From Gammaproteobacteria bacterium (lineage in GTDB: Bacteria; Pseudomonadota; Gammaproteobacteria; Steroidobacterales; Steroidobacteraceae): a DNA stretch of 64,000 bases. This document shows, piece after piece, positions 35,994 through 47,288 of this stretch (position 1 is the stretch's first letter; every line of letters begins with the position of its first letter). The notes beneath the pieces were generated by a model. It was given only the letters and a program-made list of their open reading frames with translations, made no database searches and was not told where the DNA came from. Position numbers and translations under genes: made by a program. The stretch lies in assembly GCA_025355645.1 (NCBI GenBank), contig JANXZG010000025.1:1-64000 (forward strand), written 5' to 3'.

Positions 35994-37295
35994 TTACTGC
36001 TTGTAGACCTTGCCCTCTTTCATAACGAAACTGACCGATTCCAGCGTGCGAATGTCAGCAAGCGGATCACCATGCACAGCGATGATGTCCGCGGATTTAC
36101 CCGCGGTGATCGATCCAAACAGTTCGGAATGACCTATAAGGTCTGCAGCATTCACGGTCGCCGCCTGGATAGCCTGCATCGGGGACATGCCGTACTTGAC
36201 CATGAAGGCAAATTGTCGTGCATTAATGCCGTGCGGGCAGACGCCTGCATCGGTGCCGAAAGTCATTTTGACGCCGGCGCGCACCGCTTTGCGGAAGTTC
36301 TGACGCTGCGCTTCGCCGAGGCCACGGTCATGCTCGAGAAAGTCCGCAGGTTCCGTGGGGTTCGACTGGATGCACTCTTCATCGTAGATATCCATGTCAA
36401 GGTAGGTGCCATGCTGCTTTGCAAGCGCTATGCCCTCATCGTCGATCAGCGTGGCGTGTTCCACCGATGCGACACCGGCGCGGATGGCATTCTTGATGCC
36501 CACGGGATCATGCGCATGTGCTGCAACTCGCAGTCCGAAATTCGCGGCTTCCTCGACCGCGGCACGCAACTCCTCGGGCGTGAACTCGATCGATTTTGGC
36601 AGGCTGCCATGGGTCAATACCGCGCCGGTCGACAGCACCTTGATGTGGTCCGCGCCGTGGTGGGCTATTTCACGGATTCTCTGCCGCACCTCCCACGGAC
36701 TATTCGATTCGCCGTAGCGCAGATCCAGCGGTAGCTGGATGTCCGGCGCAAGGCCGCCCATGGCGCCAGCACCTTCGCTGATGGTGATATAGGCGCCGGC
36801 GACATACATGCGCGGTCCAATGATCAGTCCTTGCGCAATCGCATCGCGCATGGCCACGTCATTAAAGGCGCGATAGACGCCGACATCGCGTACCGTGGTA
36901 AAGCCGGCGAGCAGGGTCAGGCGCGGATTCGGGATCGCCATAAACGCCAGTTGCGCAGCAGTATATTTGAGGTAATTCAGCGGCTCCGGATCCGCGAGGT
37001 CGGCAAGATGCGTGTGGCAATCGACAAGGCCAGGCAGGACAGTCATATCCGACATGTCAATGACCGCGGCGCCCGCCGGGATCTTCAAGTCGGTGCCGAC
37101 GGCGCTGATCTTGGTGCCGCTGACTAGGATGACCTGGTTGGCCAGGACGCGTCCGGCCTCGACGTCGATGAGCTGGCCTGCACGAATGGCCGTGAGCGGC
37201 GGTGTCGGCGCGGTGGGGGATGCCGCCGCCTGCGCCTGGGCGATTGCCGGGGACAAGGCGATGCACAGTAAACTACGCAGGTAGCGGCGGATCAC
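35994..37295 (-). CDS. Exported amidohydrolase (imidazolonepropionase / Xaa-Pro dipeptidase-like)
   Basis: A metal-dependent amidohydrolase of 433 residues with a Sec signal peptide (about 1-22). Metal ligands are visible in VDCHTHLAD, in the HAHD segment with the strand around VAAH, in VEHATLID and in the final FGTDAGVC. Such periplasmic enzymes cleave cyclic amides, or dipeptides with C-terminal proline. It begins at GTG. The flanks are a homocysteine methyltransferase and a divergent D-amino-acid dehydrogenase, so an amino-acid-derived substrate is plausible, but that is inference. Confidence 0.88.
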   Translation of the reverse strand: MIRRYLRSLLCIALSPAIAQAQAAASPTAPTPPLTAIRAGQLIDVEAGRVLANQVILVSGTKISAVGTDLKIPAGAAVIDMSDMTVLPGLVDCHTHLADLADPEPLNYLKYTAAQLAFMAIPNPRLTLLAGFTTVRDVGVYRAFNDVAMRDAIAQGLIIGPRMYVAGAYITISEGAGAMGGLAPDIQLPLDLRYGESNSPWEVRQRIREIAHHGADHIKVLSTGAVLTHGSLPKSIEFTPEELRAAVEEAANFGLRVAAHAHDPVGIKNAIRAGVASVEHATLIDDEGIALAKQHGTYLDMDIYDEECIQSNPTEPADFLEHDRGLGEAQRQNFRKAVRAGVKMTFGTDAGVCPHGINARQFAFMVKYGMSPMQAIQAATVNAADLIGHSELFGSITAGKSADIIAVHGDPLADIRTLESVSFVMKEGKVYKQ

Positions 37296-37376
37296 GATGA
37301 ATATGACCTTGCATTGTTAGGCGGGAAACCGGGTTATGGATAGTACTGCATTGCGTTGGGATGGGGCGAATTGGCC

Positions 37377-38651
37377 ATGCGGGTAGTCGTCATTGGTGCG
37401 GGACTTGCCGGGCTGACGACTGCTTACTATCTGCAGCGCGACGGCGCCCAAGTCACCGTGGTCGAACGGGCCGCAGGCGTCGGACTGGGCGCGAGCTTCG
37501 CAAATGGCGCGATGCTGCATGCCAGCCTGTCTTCGCCCTGGAATTCTCCTGGCATCCTGTGGCAATTGATGCGCTGGATTGGCCGCGAGGATGCGCCGAT
37601 GCTTTTGCGCTCGCGCGCCCTGCCGCAGCTGCTCGGCTGGGGGCTACAGTTTCTGCGCGAGTCCAGCCCGCATCGTTTCGAGGCGAATGCTCGCAAAAAC
37701 CTGCGGCTCGCCATCTACAGCCTACGGCTGATGGCACAGATTCGTGAGCAGACTCCGCTGAATTACTGCTACCAGGGACGCGGATTGCTCTCGGTGTTTC
37801 GCAGCCGCGCCGCGCAGAATGAGCGCATGGGGGAGCTGGACCTGCTGGCCTCGCATGGGCTGTCACTGCGCAAGCTCGACAGGGACCAGCTGCTTAACCT
37901 GGAACCGACGCTCGCGCCGGTCGGTGCCGAGTTGGTGGGAGGGATTCATTACGCCGCGGACGAGGGCGGTGATGCGTACGCATTCTGCATAGAGCTGGCC
38001 CGCGTTTTGCGTGCAGGTGGCGCCGAAATTCGCTGTGGCGCGAACGCAAGCGGATTCGATGTGGCGGCACGGCAGGTCCGCTGCCTGCGCGTGGGGGCAG
38101 TCGGAGAGGAGCTTGCGGCGGACGCCTTTGTCCTTGCTGCCGCCAGCGAGAGCGTGGGGCTTGCGCGCATGGCGGGAATCGATTTACCGGTGCGACCCGT
38201 CAAGGGTTACTCGATTACCCTGCCGCGCAGCTGCGCGCCCGACGCGGCGCCGTCCATCGGCATCGAAGATGGCCAATTACACGCCGTAATCGTGCCCCTC
38301 GGCAGCGATCGGATCCGTGTCGCCGGGACCGCGGAACTTGCCGGCTATGATCTTGCAATCAATCCGCGGCGCGTTGAAAATCTACAACGCCTGCTTGCGC
38401 GATTGTTTCCGCGCTTTTCCGAGAGGCTGACGCCGGCGGATGTGACGCCCTGGGCGGGATTGCGGCCCATGTGTGCCGATGGCGTGCCCTTGCTGGGCGC
38501 GACCGCGCTCGAAAATTTGTGGCTCAATACCGGAGCCGGTCATCTGGGCTGGACGCTCGCGGCGGGCTCCGCACGGTGCGTTGCCGATCAGATAGCGGGG
38601 CGCGCTATGCAGCTCGACTCGCAGGACTACGCGCTGAACCGATTTGGATAG
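37377..38651 (+). CDS. dadA: FAD-dependent D-amino acid dehydrogenase-like protein
   Basis: A DAO-family flavoprotein of 424 residues. The dinucleotide motif is VIGAGLAGLTTAYYLQ near the N-terminus, followed by ERAAGVGLGASFANGAML as in DadA, and the C-terminal LNTGAGHLGWTLAAGSA flavin segment. DadA oxidises D-alanine and related D-amino acids at the inner membrane. I use ATG 37377 where the Rossmann strand begins; an in-frame TTG at 37356 is the alternative. The usual partner alanine racemase is absent. The M19 and amidohydrolase genes elsewhere in the window could release D-amino acids. Confidence 0.87.
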   Translation: MRVVVIGAGLAGLTTAYYLQRDGAQVTVVERAAGVGLGASFANGAMLHASLSSPWNSPGILWQLMRWIGREDAPMLLRSRALPQLLGWGLQFLRESSPHRFEANARKNLRLAIYSLRLMAQIREQTPLNYCYQGRGLLSVFRSRAAQNERMGELDLLASHGLSLRKLDRDQLLNLEPTLAPVGAELVGGIHYAADEGGDAYAFCIELARVLRAGGAEIRCGANASGFDVAARQVRCLRVGAVGEELAADAFVLAAASESVGLARMAGIDLPVRPVKGYSITLPRSCAPDAAPSIGIEDGQLHAVIVPLGSDRIRVAGTAELAGYDLAINPRRVENLQRLLARLFPRFSERLTPADVTPWAGLRPMCADGVPLLGATALENLWLNTGAGHLGWTLAAGSARCVADQIAGRAMQLDSQDYALNRFG

Positions 38652-38652
38652 C

Positions 38653-39393
38653 ATGATGAAATTCAGACTGAGACTGCTTTGCTTGCATCTGGCCGCCAGC
38701 GCGCTGGTGTTGTCGGTTGTTCTGGGCGGATTCTATCTCGGCTGGTATCACTGGCCCGGCTGGTACCTGGCCGTCGTCACGCGCGTCGTGCTTGTAATGG
38801 CCGGCGTGGATCTGGCGCTCGGGCCCTTACTCACCTTCGTCATCGCCAACCCCGGCAAGGCGCGTCGCGTACTCGCGCGCGATATCGCGTGCATTGCCGC
38901 GGTGCAGCTGCTGGCGCTCGGCTACGGCAGTGTCCAATTATGGAACGGGCGGCCGCTATATTACGCGTTCTCAGGCGGCATCCTGCAGCTCGTGCAGGCC
39001 TATGATCTGGATCCGGAGGATGTGCGGCTCGCACGTGACCAAGGAACGGATTTCGCTCCGCACTGGTACAGCTTGCCGCGCTGGGTTTATGCGCCCGATC
39101 CCGGGCCTCTCAACGGCGGCGCCGGCGCGACGCGGCCGGACTTCTCGACCATGCCCGCTTACTTCAAGCCCTGGGATCAGGGCCTTGTTGAGCTGCGCAC
39201 CCGGCTCGCAGCCCTCGATGCGTCAAGCTATTTCATCTTCAATGAGAAGGCTGCGCTGAAGGCCCGCATGCAGAAAGCAGGATTTCATCCTGAGCAGCAC
39301 AACACGCTGCCAATGACAGGTCGCGGCCGGCCCGTGCTAGTGGTTTTCGATTGGTCAACGTTGAAAATCCAGGCGATCCTGAAGCCCGACTAA
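38653..39393 (+). CDS. TfpX/TfpZ-type pilin accessory membrane protein
   Basis: A 246-residue membrane protein with two or three N-terminal hydrophobic segments. It carries the family pattern VDLALGPLLTFVIANPGK, then RDIACIAAVQLLALGYG and YYAFSGGILQLVQAYDLDPEDV, which is typical of TfpX/TfpZ proteins that assist particular type IV pilins. The C-terminal half is soluble. No pilin or pilus gene is in the window, so this is an orphan copy. It starts immediately after dadA (ATG one base past the stop), so the two are co-transcribed. The family call rests on pattern memory and is moderately firm. Confidence 0.75.
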   Translation: MMKFRLRLLCLHLAASALVLSVVLGGFYLGWYHWPGWYLAVVTRVVLVMAGVDLALGPLLTFVIANPGKARRVLARDIACIAAVQLLALGYGSVQLWNGRPLYYAFSGGILQLVQAYDLDPEDVRLARDQGTDFAPHWYSLPRWVYAPDPGPLNGGAGATRPDFSTMPAYFKPWDQGLVELRTRLAALDASSYFIFNEKAALKARMQKAGFHPEQHNTLPMTGRGRPVLVVFDWSTLKIQAILKPD

Positions 39394-39417
39394 ACCCGGA
39401 TTGATGCAGCCCTCTTG

Positions 39418-40815
39418 CTAGGGCAAATTGCTGGTGCTCCAGCCTCCCCCCAGAGCGCTGATCAGGTTAATGCTCGCCTGCAGGCGGTTCAGCAGGACCG
39501 TCAGCGCCGTCTGTTCGCTGCTGAACGTGGTGGTCTGTGCTGCGATGACGCTGCTGTAGGGCACGGTGCCGGCCTTATATTGGTCCAGCGTCAGCTTTTC
39601 CGCTTCCTTGGCCGCCTTGACCGCCTCATCCTCCACGCCGGCCTGATCCTGCAGGATGCGCAGCGTCGCGATCTGATCCTCGACCTGCTGAAAGGCGGCG
39701 AGCACGGTTTGCCGGTAATTGTCGACGGTGATCCCGTAGGCCGCCCGTGCCTGGGCGACCTCGGCGCGACGCAGCCCGCCATCGAACAGCGCCATCGCGA
39801 GCTGCGGCCCAAAGGACCAGATGCGGTTGGGCGTCGCGATCAGATGGGAGATCGAACTGCCGACAAAGTTATCCGAGCCGGTTAACGTCAGGCTTGGGAA
39901 AAAAGCCGTCATCGCCACGCCAATCCCGGCATTGGCCGCGGCGACCTTGCGCTCAGCCTCGGCCACGTCCGGGCGTCGTTCGAGCAATGTGGACGGTACG
40001 CCCGCAGGAACCGTTGGCACATCGCTGCGCATGCCAAAAGTGGCGACCGAAAAATTGCCCGGCTGGTGGCCTATTAGTACGGCAATCGCATGTTCGAGCA
40101 CGGCGCGCTGTATTTTTGCGTTGATCTGCGATGCCTGGCTCGACAGCAGCTGCGTCTGCGCAGTGACGACGTCGGCCTTCGCGGCAACCCCATAGCGGTA
40201 GCGGCTTTGCGAGATCTGAAGCGATCGCTGCTGTGCTGCGACGGTGTCATCCAGCAGCCGCTGCAGTTGATCCTGGGCGCGCAGCTGGAAATAATCCAGC
40301 GCCAGCATCACCTGCGCCGACAGGCGCGCCGCTGCAAGTGCAGCGGCGCTTGCCTGCGCCGAGGTTTTGCTGTTTTCCAGCGTGCGGCGCAGCTGTCCCC
40401 AGAGGTCGATTTCCCAGCTGCCCGAAATGCCGGCCGAGTCCGTGATCTTCGGGAGGTTGCCGCCCGGCAGCTGGTTGCTGCGCTGGCGTGAGGCGGTGGC
40501 ATTGATCGACGGCCAGAATCCGGCCTGGGATTGCTGGACCAATGCACGCGCCTGGTCATAGGCATCAACCGCCGCCCGCACGTTCTGGTTCGAGATATCG
40601 ACCTGGCTTTCCAGCTGGTCAAGCTCGTCATTAGCGAAGATGTTCCACCATTTACCACGCTCGATCGCATCGGCGGGCGAACTGGGCTTCCAGTCGTCGA
40701 GCTCCTTGTAGGCGTTGACCGGTTCGACGTCTGGCCTGCGGTAATTAGGTCCGACCGCGCAGGCACTTATGAGCGCGAGGGCGAGCCCCAAGAACATCGA
40801 ATGGAGTTTACGCAT
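39418..40815 (-). CDS. RND efflux outer-membrane factor lipoprotein (NodT/OprM family)
   Basis: A TolC-like trimeric channel subunit of 465 residues. The N-terminus is a lipoprotein signal with lipobox ISAC and Cys19. Two OEP repeats of long amphipathic helices follow, with ISGSWEIDLWGQLRRTLE and VGSSISHLIATPNRIWSFGPQ typical of NodT members. It completes the tripartite pump encoded upstream and overlaps the second pump gene by one base (TGATG). It sits last in the operon. Confidence 0.94.
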   Translation of the reverse strand: MRKLHSMFLGLALALISACAVGPNYRRPDVEPVNAYKELDDWKPSSPADAIERGKWWNIFANDELDQLESQVDISNQNVRAAVDAYDQARALVQQSQAGFWPSINATASRQRSNQLPGGNLPKITDSAGISGSWEIDLWGQLRRTLENSKTSAQASAAALAAARLSAQVMLALDYFQLRAQDQLQRLLDDTVAAQQRSLQISQSRYRYGVAAKADVVTAQTQLLSSQASQINAKIQRAVLEHAIAVLIGHQPGNFSVATFGMRSDVPTVPAGVPSTLLERRPDVAEAERKVAAANAGIGVAMTAFFPSLTLTGSDNFVGSSISHLIATPNRIWSFGPQLAMALFDGGLRRAEVAQARAAYGITVDNYRQTVLAAFQQVEDQIATLRILQDQAGVEDEAVKAAKEAEKLTLDQYKAGTVPYSSVIAAQTTTFSSEQTALTVLLNRLQASINLISALGGGWSTSNLP

Positions 40816-43800
40816 CAGACACCCGCCTGCAGGGAACCGAGCGCCCGGCGGGACGGATTTCGGGCCTTTCCGGCGCGCCAGTAATAGCCCTGGACATAAA
40901 GATAGATAACGGGGGTGCTGTAAAGCGTCAATATCTGGCTGACAACCAGTCCGCCGACAATCGTGATACCAAGTGGCCGCCGCAATTCCGTGCCGTCGCC
41001 GAACGCCAGCGCCAGCGGCAAGGCGCCGGCAATTGCGGCGACGGTCGTCATCATGATCGGCCGGAAGCGCAGGCTGCAGGCGCGCGCGATCGCGGCGCGC
41101 GGGTCGAGCCCAAGCGTGCGCTCCGCATCGAGCGCGAAATCGATCATCATGATGGCGTTCTTCTTGACGATGCCGATCAGCAGGAGGATTCCAAGGAAGG
41201 CGATCAGGCTAAGCTCACTGCCGGTGGCCATCAGAGCGAGCAACGCGCCGACACCGGCCGATGGCAGCGTCGAGAGAATCGTCCATGGATGTCGATAGCT
41301 CTCATACAGGATGCCGAGCACTACGTAGATGGCAAACAAGGAAGCCAGCACCATTTTCGGCAACATGGTGACACTCTGCTGAAAAATTTTGGCCGTACCA
41401 TAGGAAGCGCCATGGATGCTCACCGGCACGTGGATCTCGTTCATCGTGCGCTCGATTGCCGCAAGCCCGGTCTCGATCGTCTCGCCGTCCGGTAAATTGA
41501 AGGAGATAGACGTCGATACTGACGTGCCAGTGTGGTTCACGCTGACCGGGGTGGTGCTGCTGGCGTAATGGCTGAAGGCCGCGAACGGCACCAGCGACTC
41601 CTTGGCCACGCTGATCGCCGCACCGGTCGAGGTATTGCCGCGGCCCGCATTGGCAAGTGAATTGGCGGCGAGGTTGCGCGCCGTATCGGCCGCCACTGCG
41701 GCAGCGGTCGTGCTCGACGCGCCGCTGCGTGACGAGGCGCTCTTCACGGTGGTAGTCCCGGCCACGGCCTGCGTCGCTTGCGTGCCACTGACCGCGCCGC
41801 CCGACGTGCTGACGTACATTTGCCTCAGGATTGACGGGTTTTGCAGGAATTGCGGGGCGATTTCCATGACCACGTGGTATTGCTGCGGGCTATATGGGTT
41901 GTAGATGGTCGACACCTGGGCCTGTGCGAACGCACCGCCGAGTGCATTGTCGACCTGGCTCATACTAAGGCCAAGGCGCGAAGCGCTGTCGCGATCTACG
42001 ATCAGCTCGGTCTCGAGGCCACCCGGCTGCATATCGGTATCGACATCGGTAATTTCCTTGACGTCTTGCAGAGCGACCCGCAGTTTGCGCGACCAGGTCT
42101 GCAATTCGCTCAGGTCGTCGCCCATCAAGGTGTACTGATACTGTGAGTTCGACGAGCGCCCGCCGGCGCCAAAATCCTGCACCGCCTGCAGGAATGCCTG
42201 CACGCCGGCAATATGCGCAAGCTTCGGCCGCAGCCGCGTGATGACCTGGTCGGCGGAAACATCGCGCTGGTTCAATGGCTTCAGCGCGACATTGACGTTG
42301 CCCTGCGAACCGCCGCCGCCGAAGGGTCCAAATCCACCGGCGCCAACTGATCCGGTAACGGTCAGGACTGCCGGGTCCTGCTGGATCAGTGCGGCTACCT
42401 GTTGAAGTTTTGTCTTCATCAGCTGGAACGAGACGGTGGCATCGCCGCGCAATCCGCCGCGTATCTGCCCGGTGTCCTGCTGTGGAAAGAGCGTTTTTGG
42501 GATCACGTAGTACAGGAACACGTTGAATGCGATAGTCGCGGCCAGTAGCAGCAGCATGGTACGCCGGTGATCCAGTGCCCAGCTGAGCGTCTTCTCGTAG
42601 TCCCGGCGCAGCGACTCGAATCCGCGCTCGAAGGCGGCCGTCATGCGCGAAGGCTTGCGCGCGCGGTCCCGGCCGAGTAGTAGCGAGCACATCATCGGCG
42701 TCGTTGTCAGGGAAATGACCAGCGAAATCATGATCGCAACTGACAATGTGACCGCGAACTCGCGGAACAGCGCGCTGACCAGCCCGCTGGTCATGACAAA
42801 GGGCACAAAAACGGCAATCAGCGATAGGCTCATGGAAATCACGGTAAACCCGACCTCGCGCGCGCCCTGAAGTGCCGCCTGCATACGCGACATGCCGGCC
42901 TCGATGTGCCGAGTGGTGTTTTCCATCACCACGATCGCATCATCGACCACGAAGCCCGTGGCGATCGTAAGGGCCATCAGGGAATAATTGTCCAGCGTGT
43001 AGTTCAGCAGGTACATCGCGCCGAACGTGCCGACTAGCGAGACCGGCACGACGACGGCTGGGATCAGCGCTGCGCGCGGGCTATTCAGGAACATGTACAC
43101 CACGAGGATCACCATCGCGATCGCGAGCAGCAGGGTTTGTTCCACCTGCCGCAGCGAGGCCCGAATCGTGACCGAGCGATCGAAGGTCACGACCAAGTCG
43201 ATGTTCGGGTCGATGGCCGCCTTTAGCGCTGGCAATTCCGCCTTGACCGCATCGACCATCTCGACGATGTTGGCGCCAGGTTGCTGAAACACCTGCACGG
43301 TAATGGCCGCCTTGCCATTGTAGAGGCCGTAAGTTCGCGAGTTCTCGGTGGCGCCATTGCCCATGTCGAGGACCGTGGCGACATCGCCCAGGCGTACCGT
43401 GCTGCCGTTGCGGTTCGCGATGATCAGTTCGCGATAGGGGCCGGCATCACGGGCATTGTCGTTGGTATAAATCTGATAGTGCAGCTTATCGGATTCGATC
43501 GCGCCCTTGGGCGCATTGGCATTCGCGTTCGAGATCGCAGCGCGCACGTCCTGCAGGCCGATTCCATATTGGCTCAAGGCGAGTGGGTTGATTTCGACGC
43601 GCACCGCGGGCAGTGCGCTGCCGCTCACGCTGACGCCGCCCACACCCTGGAGCTGCGACAGCCGCTGCGAAATCACCGCATCGGCAGCATCGTAAATTTG
43701 CCCTTGCGTCAACACACCCGAGGTCATGGTTATCGCCATCACCGGGAATGCCGAGCTGTTGATCTTGCGGTAGGACGGGTTTTGCGTTAGCGCGGACGGC

Positions 43801-44156
43801 AAATCCGCGTGGGCCGCGACAATGGCGGCCTCCACGTCGCGAGCCGCGCCGTCGATATCGCGACCCAGCCCGAACGTGAGCTGGACGCTGGAGGTGCCAA
43901 CACCGCTGGTCGAAGTCATGTCATCGACATCGGCGATGGCGCCGAGATGCCGCTCGAGCGGCGTAGCGACCGTGGCCGCCATGACCTCGGGACTTGCGCC
44001 CGGCAGGTTAGCTGAGACAAAGATCGCGGGCACATCGATCTTCGGCAGCGGTGCCACCGGCAGAAGCCAGAAAGCGCCAATGCCGCACAGCGCTATGCCG
44101 ATCGTCAGCAGCGTGGTGGCGACCGGCCTGGCGATGAAGGGCGCGGATATGTTCAA
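40815..44156 (-). CDS. RND efflux permease, MdtC-like, with a low-complexity insertion
   Basis: An inner-membrane proton-driven pump of 1113 residues, about 85 longer than E. coli MdtC. Twelve transmembrane segments and the two large periplasmic loops are present. The proton-relay motif is seen as [13 protein letters not shown] in TM4. The extra length is mainly an Ala/Ser/Thr-rich stretch at about residues 785-853 (nucleotides 41598-41804) in the second periplasmic loop, before [10 protein letters not shown]. It overlaps the MdtB-like gene by 4 bases, indicating a heteromultimeric MdtBC-type pump for drugs, bile-like compounds or novobiocin. Confidence 0.94.
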   Translation of the reverse strand: MNISAPFIARPVATTLLTIGIALCGIGAFWLLPVAPLPKIDVPAIFVSANLPGASPEVMAATVATPLERHLGAIADVDDMTSTSGVGTSSVQLTFGLGRDIDGAARDVEAAIVAAHADLPSALTQNPSYRKINSSAFPVMAITMTSGVLTQGQIYDAADAVISQRLSQLQGVGGVSVSGSALPAVRVEINPLALSQYGIGLQDVRAAISNANANAPKGAIESDKLHYQIYTNDNARDAGPYRELIIANRNGSTVRLGDVATVLDMGNGATENSRTYGLYNGKAAITVQVFQQPGANIVEMVDAVKAELPALKAAIDPNIDLVVTFDRSVTIRASLRQVEQTLLLAIAMVILVVYMFLNSPRAALIPAVVVPVSLVGTFGAMYLLNYTLDNYSLMALTIATGFVVDDAIVVMENTTRHIEAGMSRMQAALQGAREVGFTVISMSLSLIAVFVPFVMTSGLVSALFREFAVTLSVAIMISLVISLTTTPMMCSLLLGRDRARKPSRMTAAFERGFESLRRDYEKTLSWALDHRRTMLLLLAATIAFNVFLYYVIPKTLFPQQDTGQIRGGLRGDATVSFQLMKTKLQQVAALIQQDPAVLTVTGSVGAGGFGPFGGGGSQGNVNVALKPLNQRDVSADQVITRLRPKLAHIAGVQAFLQAVQDFGAGGRSSNSQYQYTLMGDDLSELQTWSRKLRVALQDVKEITDVDTDMQPGGLETELIVDRDSASRLGLSMSQVDNALGGAFAQAQVSTIYNPYSPQQYHVVMEIAPQFLQNPSILRQMYVSTSGGAVSGTQATQAVAGTTTVKSASSRSGASSTTAAAVAADTARNLAANSLANAGRGNTSTGAAISVAKESLVPFAAFSHYASSTTPVSVNHTGTSVSTSISFNLPDGETIETGLAAIERTMNEIHVPVSIHGASYGTAKIFQQSVTMLPKMVLASLFAIYVVLGILYESYRHPWTILSTLPSAGVGALLALMATGSELSLIAFLGILLLIGIVKKNAIMMIDFALDAERTLGLDPRAAIARACSLRFRPIMMTTVAAIAGALPLALAFGDGTELRRPLGITIVGGLVVSQILTLYSTPVIYLYVQGYYWRAGKARNPSRRALGSLQAGV

Positions 44157-47100
44157 GCTGCGCCGTCCGTCAACGGGGCGGGCGGTTCAACAGCGACTGC
44201 TCGGCGCAGCCGCTTGGCGAGCCGGTCAAACGCCAGGTAAATGACTGGGGTCGTATACAGGGTCAGTACCTGGCTAACCAGCAGACCGCCAACGATGCTG
44301 ATGCCAAGCGGATGGCGAAGTTCGGAGCCCGTGCCGGTGCCGAACATCAGCGGCAATGCGCCGAATATCGCCGCTACCGTGGTCATCAGGATCGGGCGAA
44401 AGCGTAGCTGACACGCCTGGAAGATGGCCTCACGCGGGGATAGCCCTTGGTTGCGTTCCGCGTCGATCGCGAAGTCGATCATCAGGATCGCGTTTTTCTT
44501 GACAATGCCGATCAGCAGCACGATGCCGATCAGGGCGATGATCGTCAGATCATCGCCCGCCAGCATCAGCGCGAGCAGGGCGCCAATGCCTGCCGACGGC
44601 AGAGTCGAGAGTATCGTGATTGGATGAATGAAACTCTCATAGAGCACGCCGAGCACGATGTACATGACGACGATGGCCGCTATCAGCAGCAGCAACTCGT
44701 TGGTCAGGTTGCTGCGAAAAGCGAGCGCTGCGCCCTGGAAGGTCGTATGGATGCTCTCGGGGGTTCCCACGTTCTGTTCGGCCGCGTCGATTGCATCCAC
44801 TGCCGCACCGAGCGAAGTCCCTTCCGACAGGTTGAATGACACCGTCGTTGCGGGAAACTGCGCGAGGTGATTGATCAGCAGCGGCCGCTTCTCAACGTCC
44901 ACCTTCGCGATGGCCGACAGAGGCACCTGCCCCCCGCCTGCGGATGGCACATAGATCGAGTTCAGCGCGTCGACCGAGGCGTAGGTGGCCGGATCGGCTT
45001 CGATAATCACTCGATACTGATTCGATTGCGTAAAGATGGTCGACACGATGCGCTGTCCAAAGGCGTCATACAGCGCGTTGTCGACCGTGCCGACGCTAAT
45101 GCCAAGCCTCGCCGCGCTATCGCGGTCTATCGTTACGTATGCGGCCAGGCCATCGTCCTCCTGATTACTGACGACATCGGCAAGCTCCGGCTTCTGGCGC
45201 AAGGCGCTAATCAGCTTCGGCGTGAACGCCGAGAGCGTCGCCTGGTCCGCGCTTTCCAGCGTGAACTGGTACTGCGTGCGGCTCAGCGTGTTATCAAGGG
45301 TCAGGTCCTGGACCGGCTGCATGTACAGAGAGACGCCCGGTACATTCGCTGTCTCGTCGCGCAGGCGCCGGATCACGGTACTCAAGCTGGCCTTGCGCAC
45401 ACCATGGGGCTTCAAGTTGATCAGGAAGCGGCCGCTGTTCAGCGTGACGTTATTGCCGTCAATGCCGATGAATGATGACAGGCTTGCGACATCAGGGTCG
45501 GTCAGGATCGCCTGGGCCAGGGACTGTTGCCTGCGCGCCATCTCCGCATAGGAGACCGATTCGCCCGCGTCCGAGACGCCCTGGATCAATCCGGTATCCT
45601 GGTCCGGGAAGAACCCCTTTGGAATCAGAATGTACAACAAGGCGGTTACAACCAGCGTGCCGATGGCGACATACAGCGTGATGCGCTGGTGTTCCAGCAC
45701 CCGGGTCAGCGTGCGGCTGTACCAGTCAAGCAGGAACCTGAACCAGCCTTCGTGATGGCGTTCGTCGCGCTTGTGCTGTGACGAAGCTTTCAGCAATTTT
45801 GCGCACATCATCGGCACGAGCGTCAGTGATACCACCGCGGAAATCAGGATGGTCACCGCGAGCGTGACGGCAAACTCGCGGAACAGGCGACCCACGACAT
45901 CCTGCATGAACAGCAGCGGAATGAGTACAGCAATCAGGGACACGGTCAGCGAGATGATCGTAAAGCCGATCTGGCCGGATCCTTTCAGCGCAGCCTGCAA
46001 CGGCGTGTCGCCGAACTCCAGGTAGCGGGCAACGTTCTCAATCATCACGATCGCATCATCGACGACAAATCCGGTCGAGATGGTCAGTGCCATCAGCGAC
46101 AGGTTGTTCAGGCTGAATCCCGCGAAATACATCACGCTGAACGTGCCAATCAGCGACAGCGGCACGGACAAGCTCGGGATGATCGTCGCCGGCACATTGC
46201 GCAAAAATACGTAGATCACGATCACGACCAGCACGACCGCCAGCGTCAATTCCAATGCCACATCCACGATCGATGCCCTGATCGTCGTGGTGCGGTCCGT
46301 CAGCACCGCTATATCGACCCCGGCTGGCAACGAGGATCTTAGTGATGGCAACAGGGCATTGATCAGGTTCACGACTTCGACGACATTGGCGCCGGGCTGG
46401 CGCTGCACATTCAGGATTAGCGCGGGCTCGCTGTTCATCCAGCCGCCCAGCTTGGAATTCTCCGCTCCCGAGACCAGGGTCGCCACGTCGCGCAGGCGAA
46501 CGGCGGAGCCATTTTTGTACGCGATCACGATGCGGCTGTATTCCTCAGCGCTCGCGATCTGGTCATTGGTGTTGACGGTGTAGGAGTTGCTGGGGCCATC
46601 GAGCGTACCCTTGGGGCCATTCTGATTTGCGTTGCTGATGGTCGTGCGCAGGTCGTCAAGGTTCAGTCCGTAGGCGGCCATCGCGCGCGGATTGATGATT
46701 ACGCGAACAGCCGGGCGCTGGCCGCCGCTGATGCTGACGACCCCGACTCCCTTCAACTGCGAGATCTTTTGCGCAATGCGAACATCGGCCAGGTCCTCCA
46801 CCTCGGTCAGCGGCATGGTCTTGGAAGTAATGCCGAGGGTCAGCACCGGCGCGTCCGCCGGGTTGACCTTGGCGTAGATTGGCGGCGCAGGAAGATCCTG
46901 CGGCAGCAGGCTTTGCGCGGCGCTGATCGCCGCCTGAACTTGCTGTTCGGCGACATCGATCGAGAGGGCCAGGTTGAATTGCAGCGTGATCACCGACGCA
47001 CCGGCTGAACTTGTCGATGACATCTGCGCCAGGCCGGGCATCTGGCCCAGCTGCTTTTCAAGGGGCGCTGTTATCGCCGACGTGATGACTTCGGGACTGG

Positions 47101-47260
47101 CGCCCGGATAAAAGGTCTGCACCTGGATAGTTGGATAGGCGACTTCGGGCAGCGCTGACAGGGGCAATTGCAGGAAGGCGAGGATGCCGGCGATCAGGAT
47201 CGCGATCATCAGCAGCGCCGTTGCGACCGGGCGCAGAATAAATATCCGCGACGGATTCAT
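44153..47260 (-). CDS. RND efflux permease, MdtB-like
   Basis: A 1035-residue RND pump subunit of normal length, with twelve transmembrane segments, [19 protein letters not shown] carrying the TM4 aspartates, and typical opening [22 protein letters not shown]. It follows the adaptor gene by 28 bases and precedes the MdtC-like subunit with a 4-base overlap. In E. coli, MdtB and MdtC form a 2:1 heterotrimer; the same arrangement is likely here. Confidence 0.95.
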   Translation of the reverse strand: MNPSRIFILRPVATALLMIAILIAGILAFLQLPLSALPEVAYPTIQVQTFYPGASPEVITSAITAPLEKQLGQMPGLAQMSSTSSAGASVITLQFNLALSIDVAEQQVQAAISAAQSLLPQDLPAPPIYAKVNPADAPVLTLGITSKTMPLTEVEDLADVRIAQKISQLKGVGVVSISGGQRPAVRVIINPRAMAAYGLNLDDLRTTISNANQNGPKGTLDGPSNSYTVNTNDQIASAEEYSRIVIAYKNGSAVRLRDVATLVSGAENSKLGGWMNSEPALILNVQRQPGANVVEVVNLINALLPSLRSSLPAGVDIAVLTDRTTTIRASIVDVALELTLAVVLVVIVIYVFLRNVPATIIPSLSVPLSLIGTFSVMYFAGFSLNNLSLMALTISTGFVVDDAIVMIENVARYLEFGDTPLQAALKGSGQIGFTIISLTVSLIAVLIPLLFMQDVVGRLFREFAVTLAVTILISAVVSLTLVPMMCAKLLKASSQHKRDERHHEGWFRFLLDWYSRTLTRVLEHQRITLYVAIGTLVVTALLYILIPKGFFPDQDTGLIQGVSDAGESVSYAEMARRQQSLAQAILTDPDVASLSSFIGIDGNNVTLNSGRFLINLKPHGVRKASLSTVIRRLRDETANVPGVSLYMQPVQDLTLDNTLSRTQYQFTLESADQATLSAFTPKLISALRQKPELADVVSNQEDDGLAAYVTIDRDSAARLGISVGTVDNALYDAFGQRIVSTIFTQSNQYRVIIEADPATYASVDALNSIYVPSAGGGQVPLSAIAKVDVEKRPLLINHLAQFPATTVSFNLSEGTSLGAAVDAIDAAEQNVGTPESIHTTFQGAALAFRSNLTNELLLLIAAIVVMYIVLGVLYESFIHPITILSTLPSAGIGALLALMLAGDDLTIIALIGIVLLIGIVKKNAILMIDFAIDAERNQGLSPREAIFQACQLRFRPILMTTVAAIFGALPLMFGTGTGSELRHPLGISIVGGLLVSQVLTLYTTPVIYLAFDRLAKRLRRAVAVEPPAPLTDGAA

Positions 47261-47288
47261 GCGTCGTCAGCTCCGCGCCGTGGAGCGG

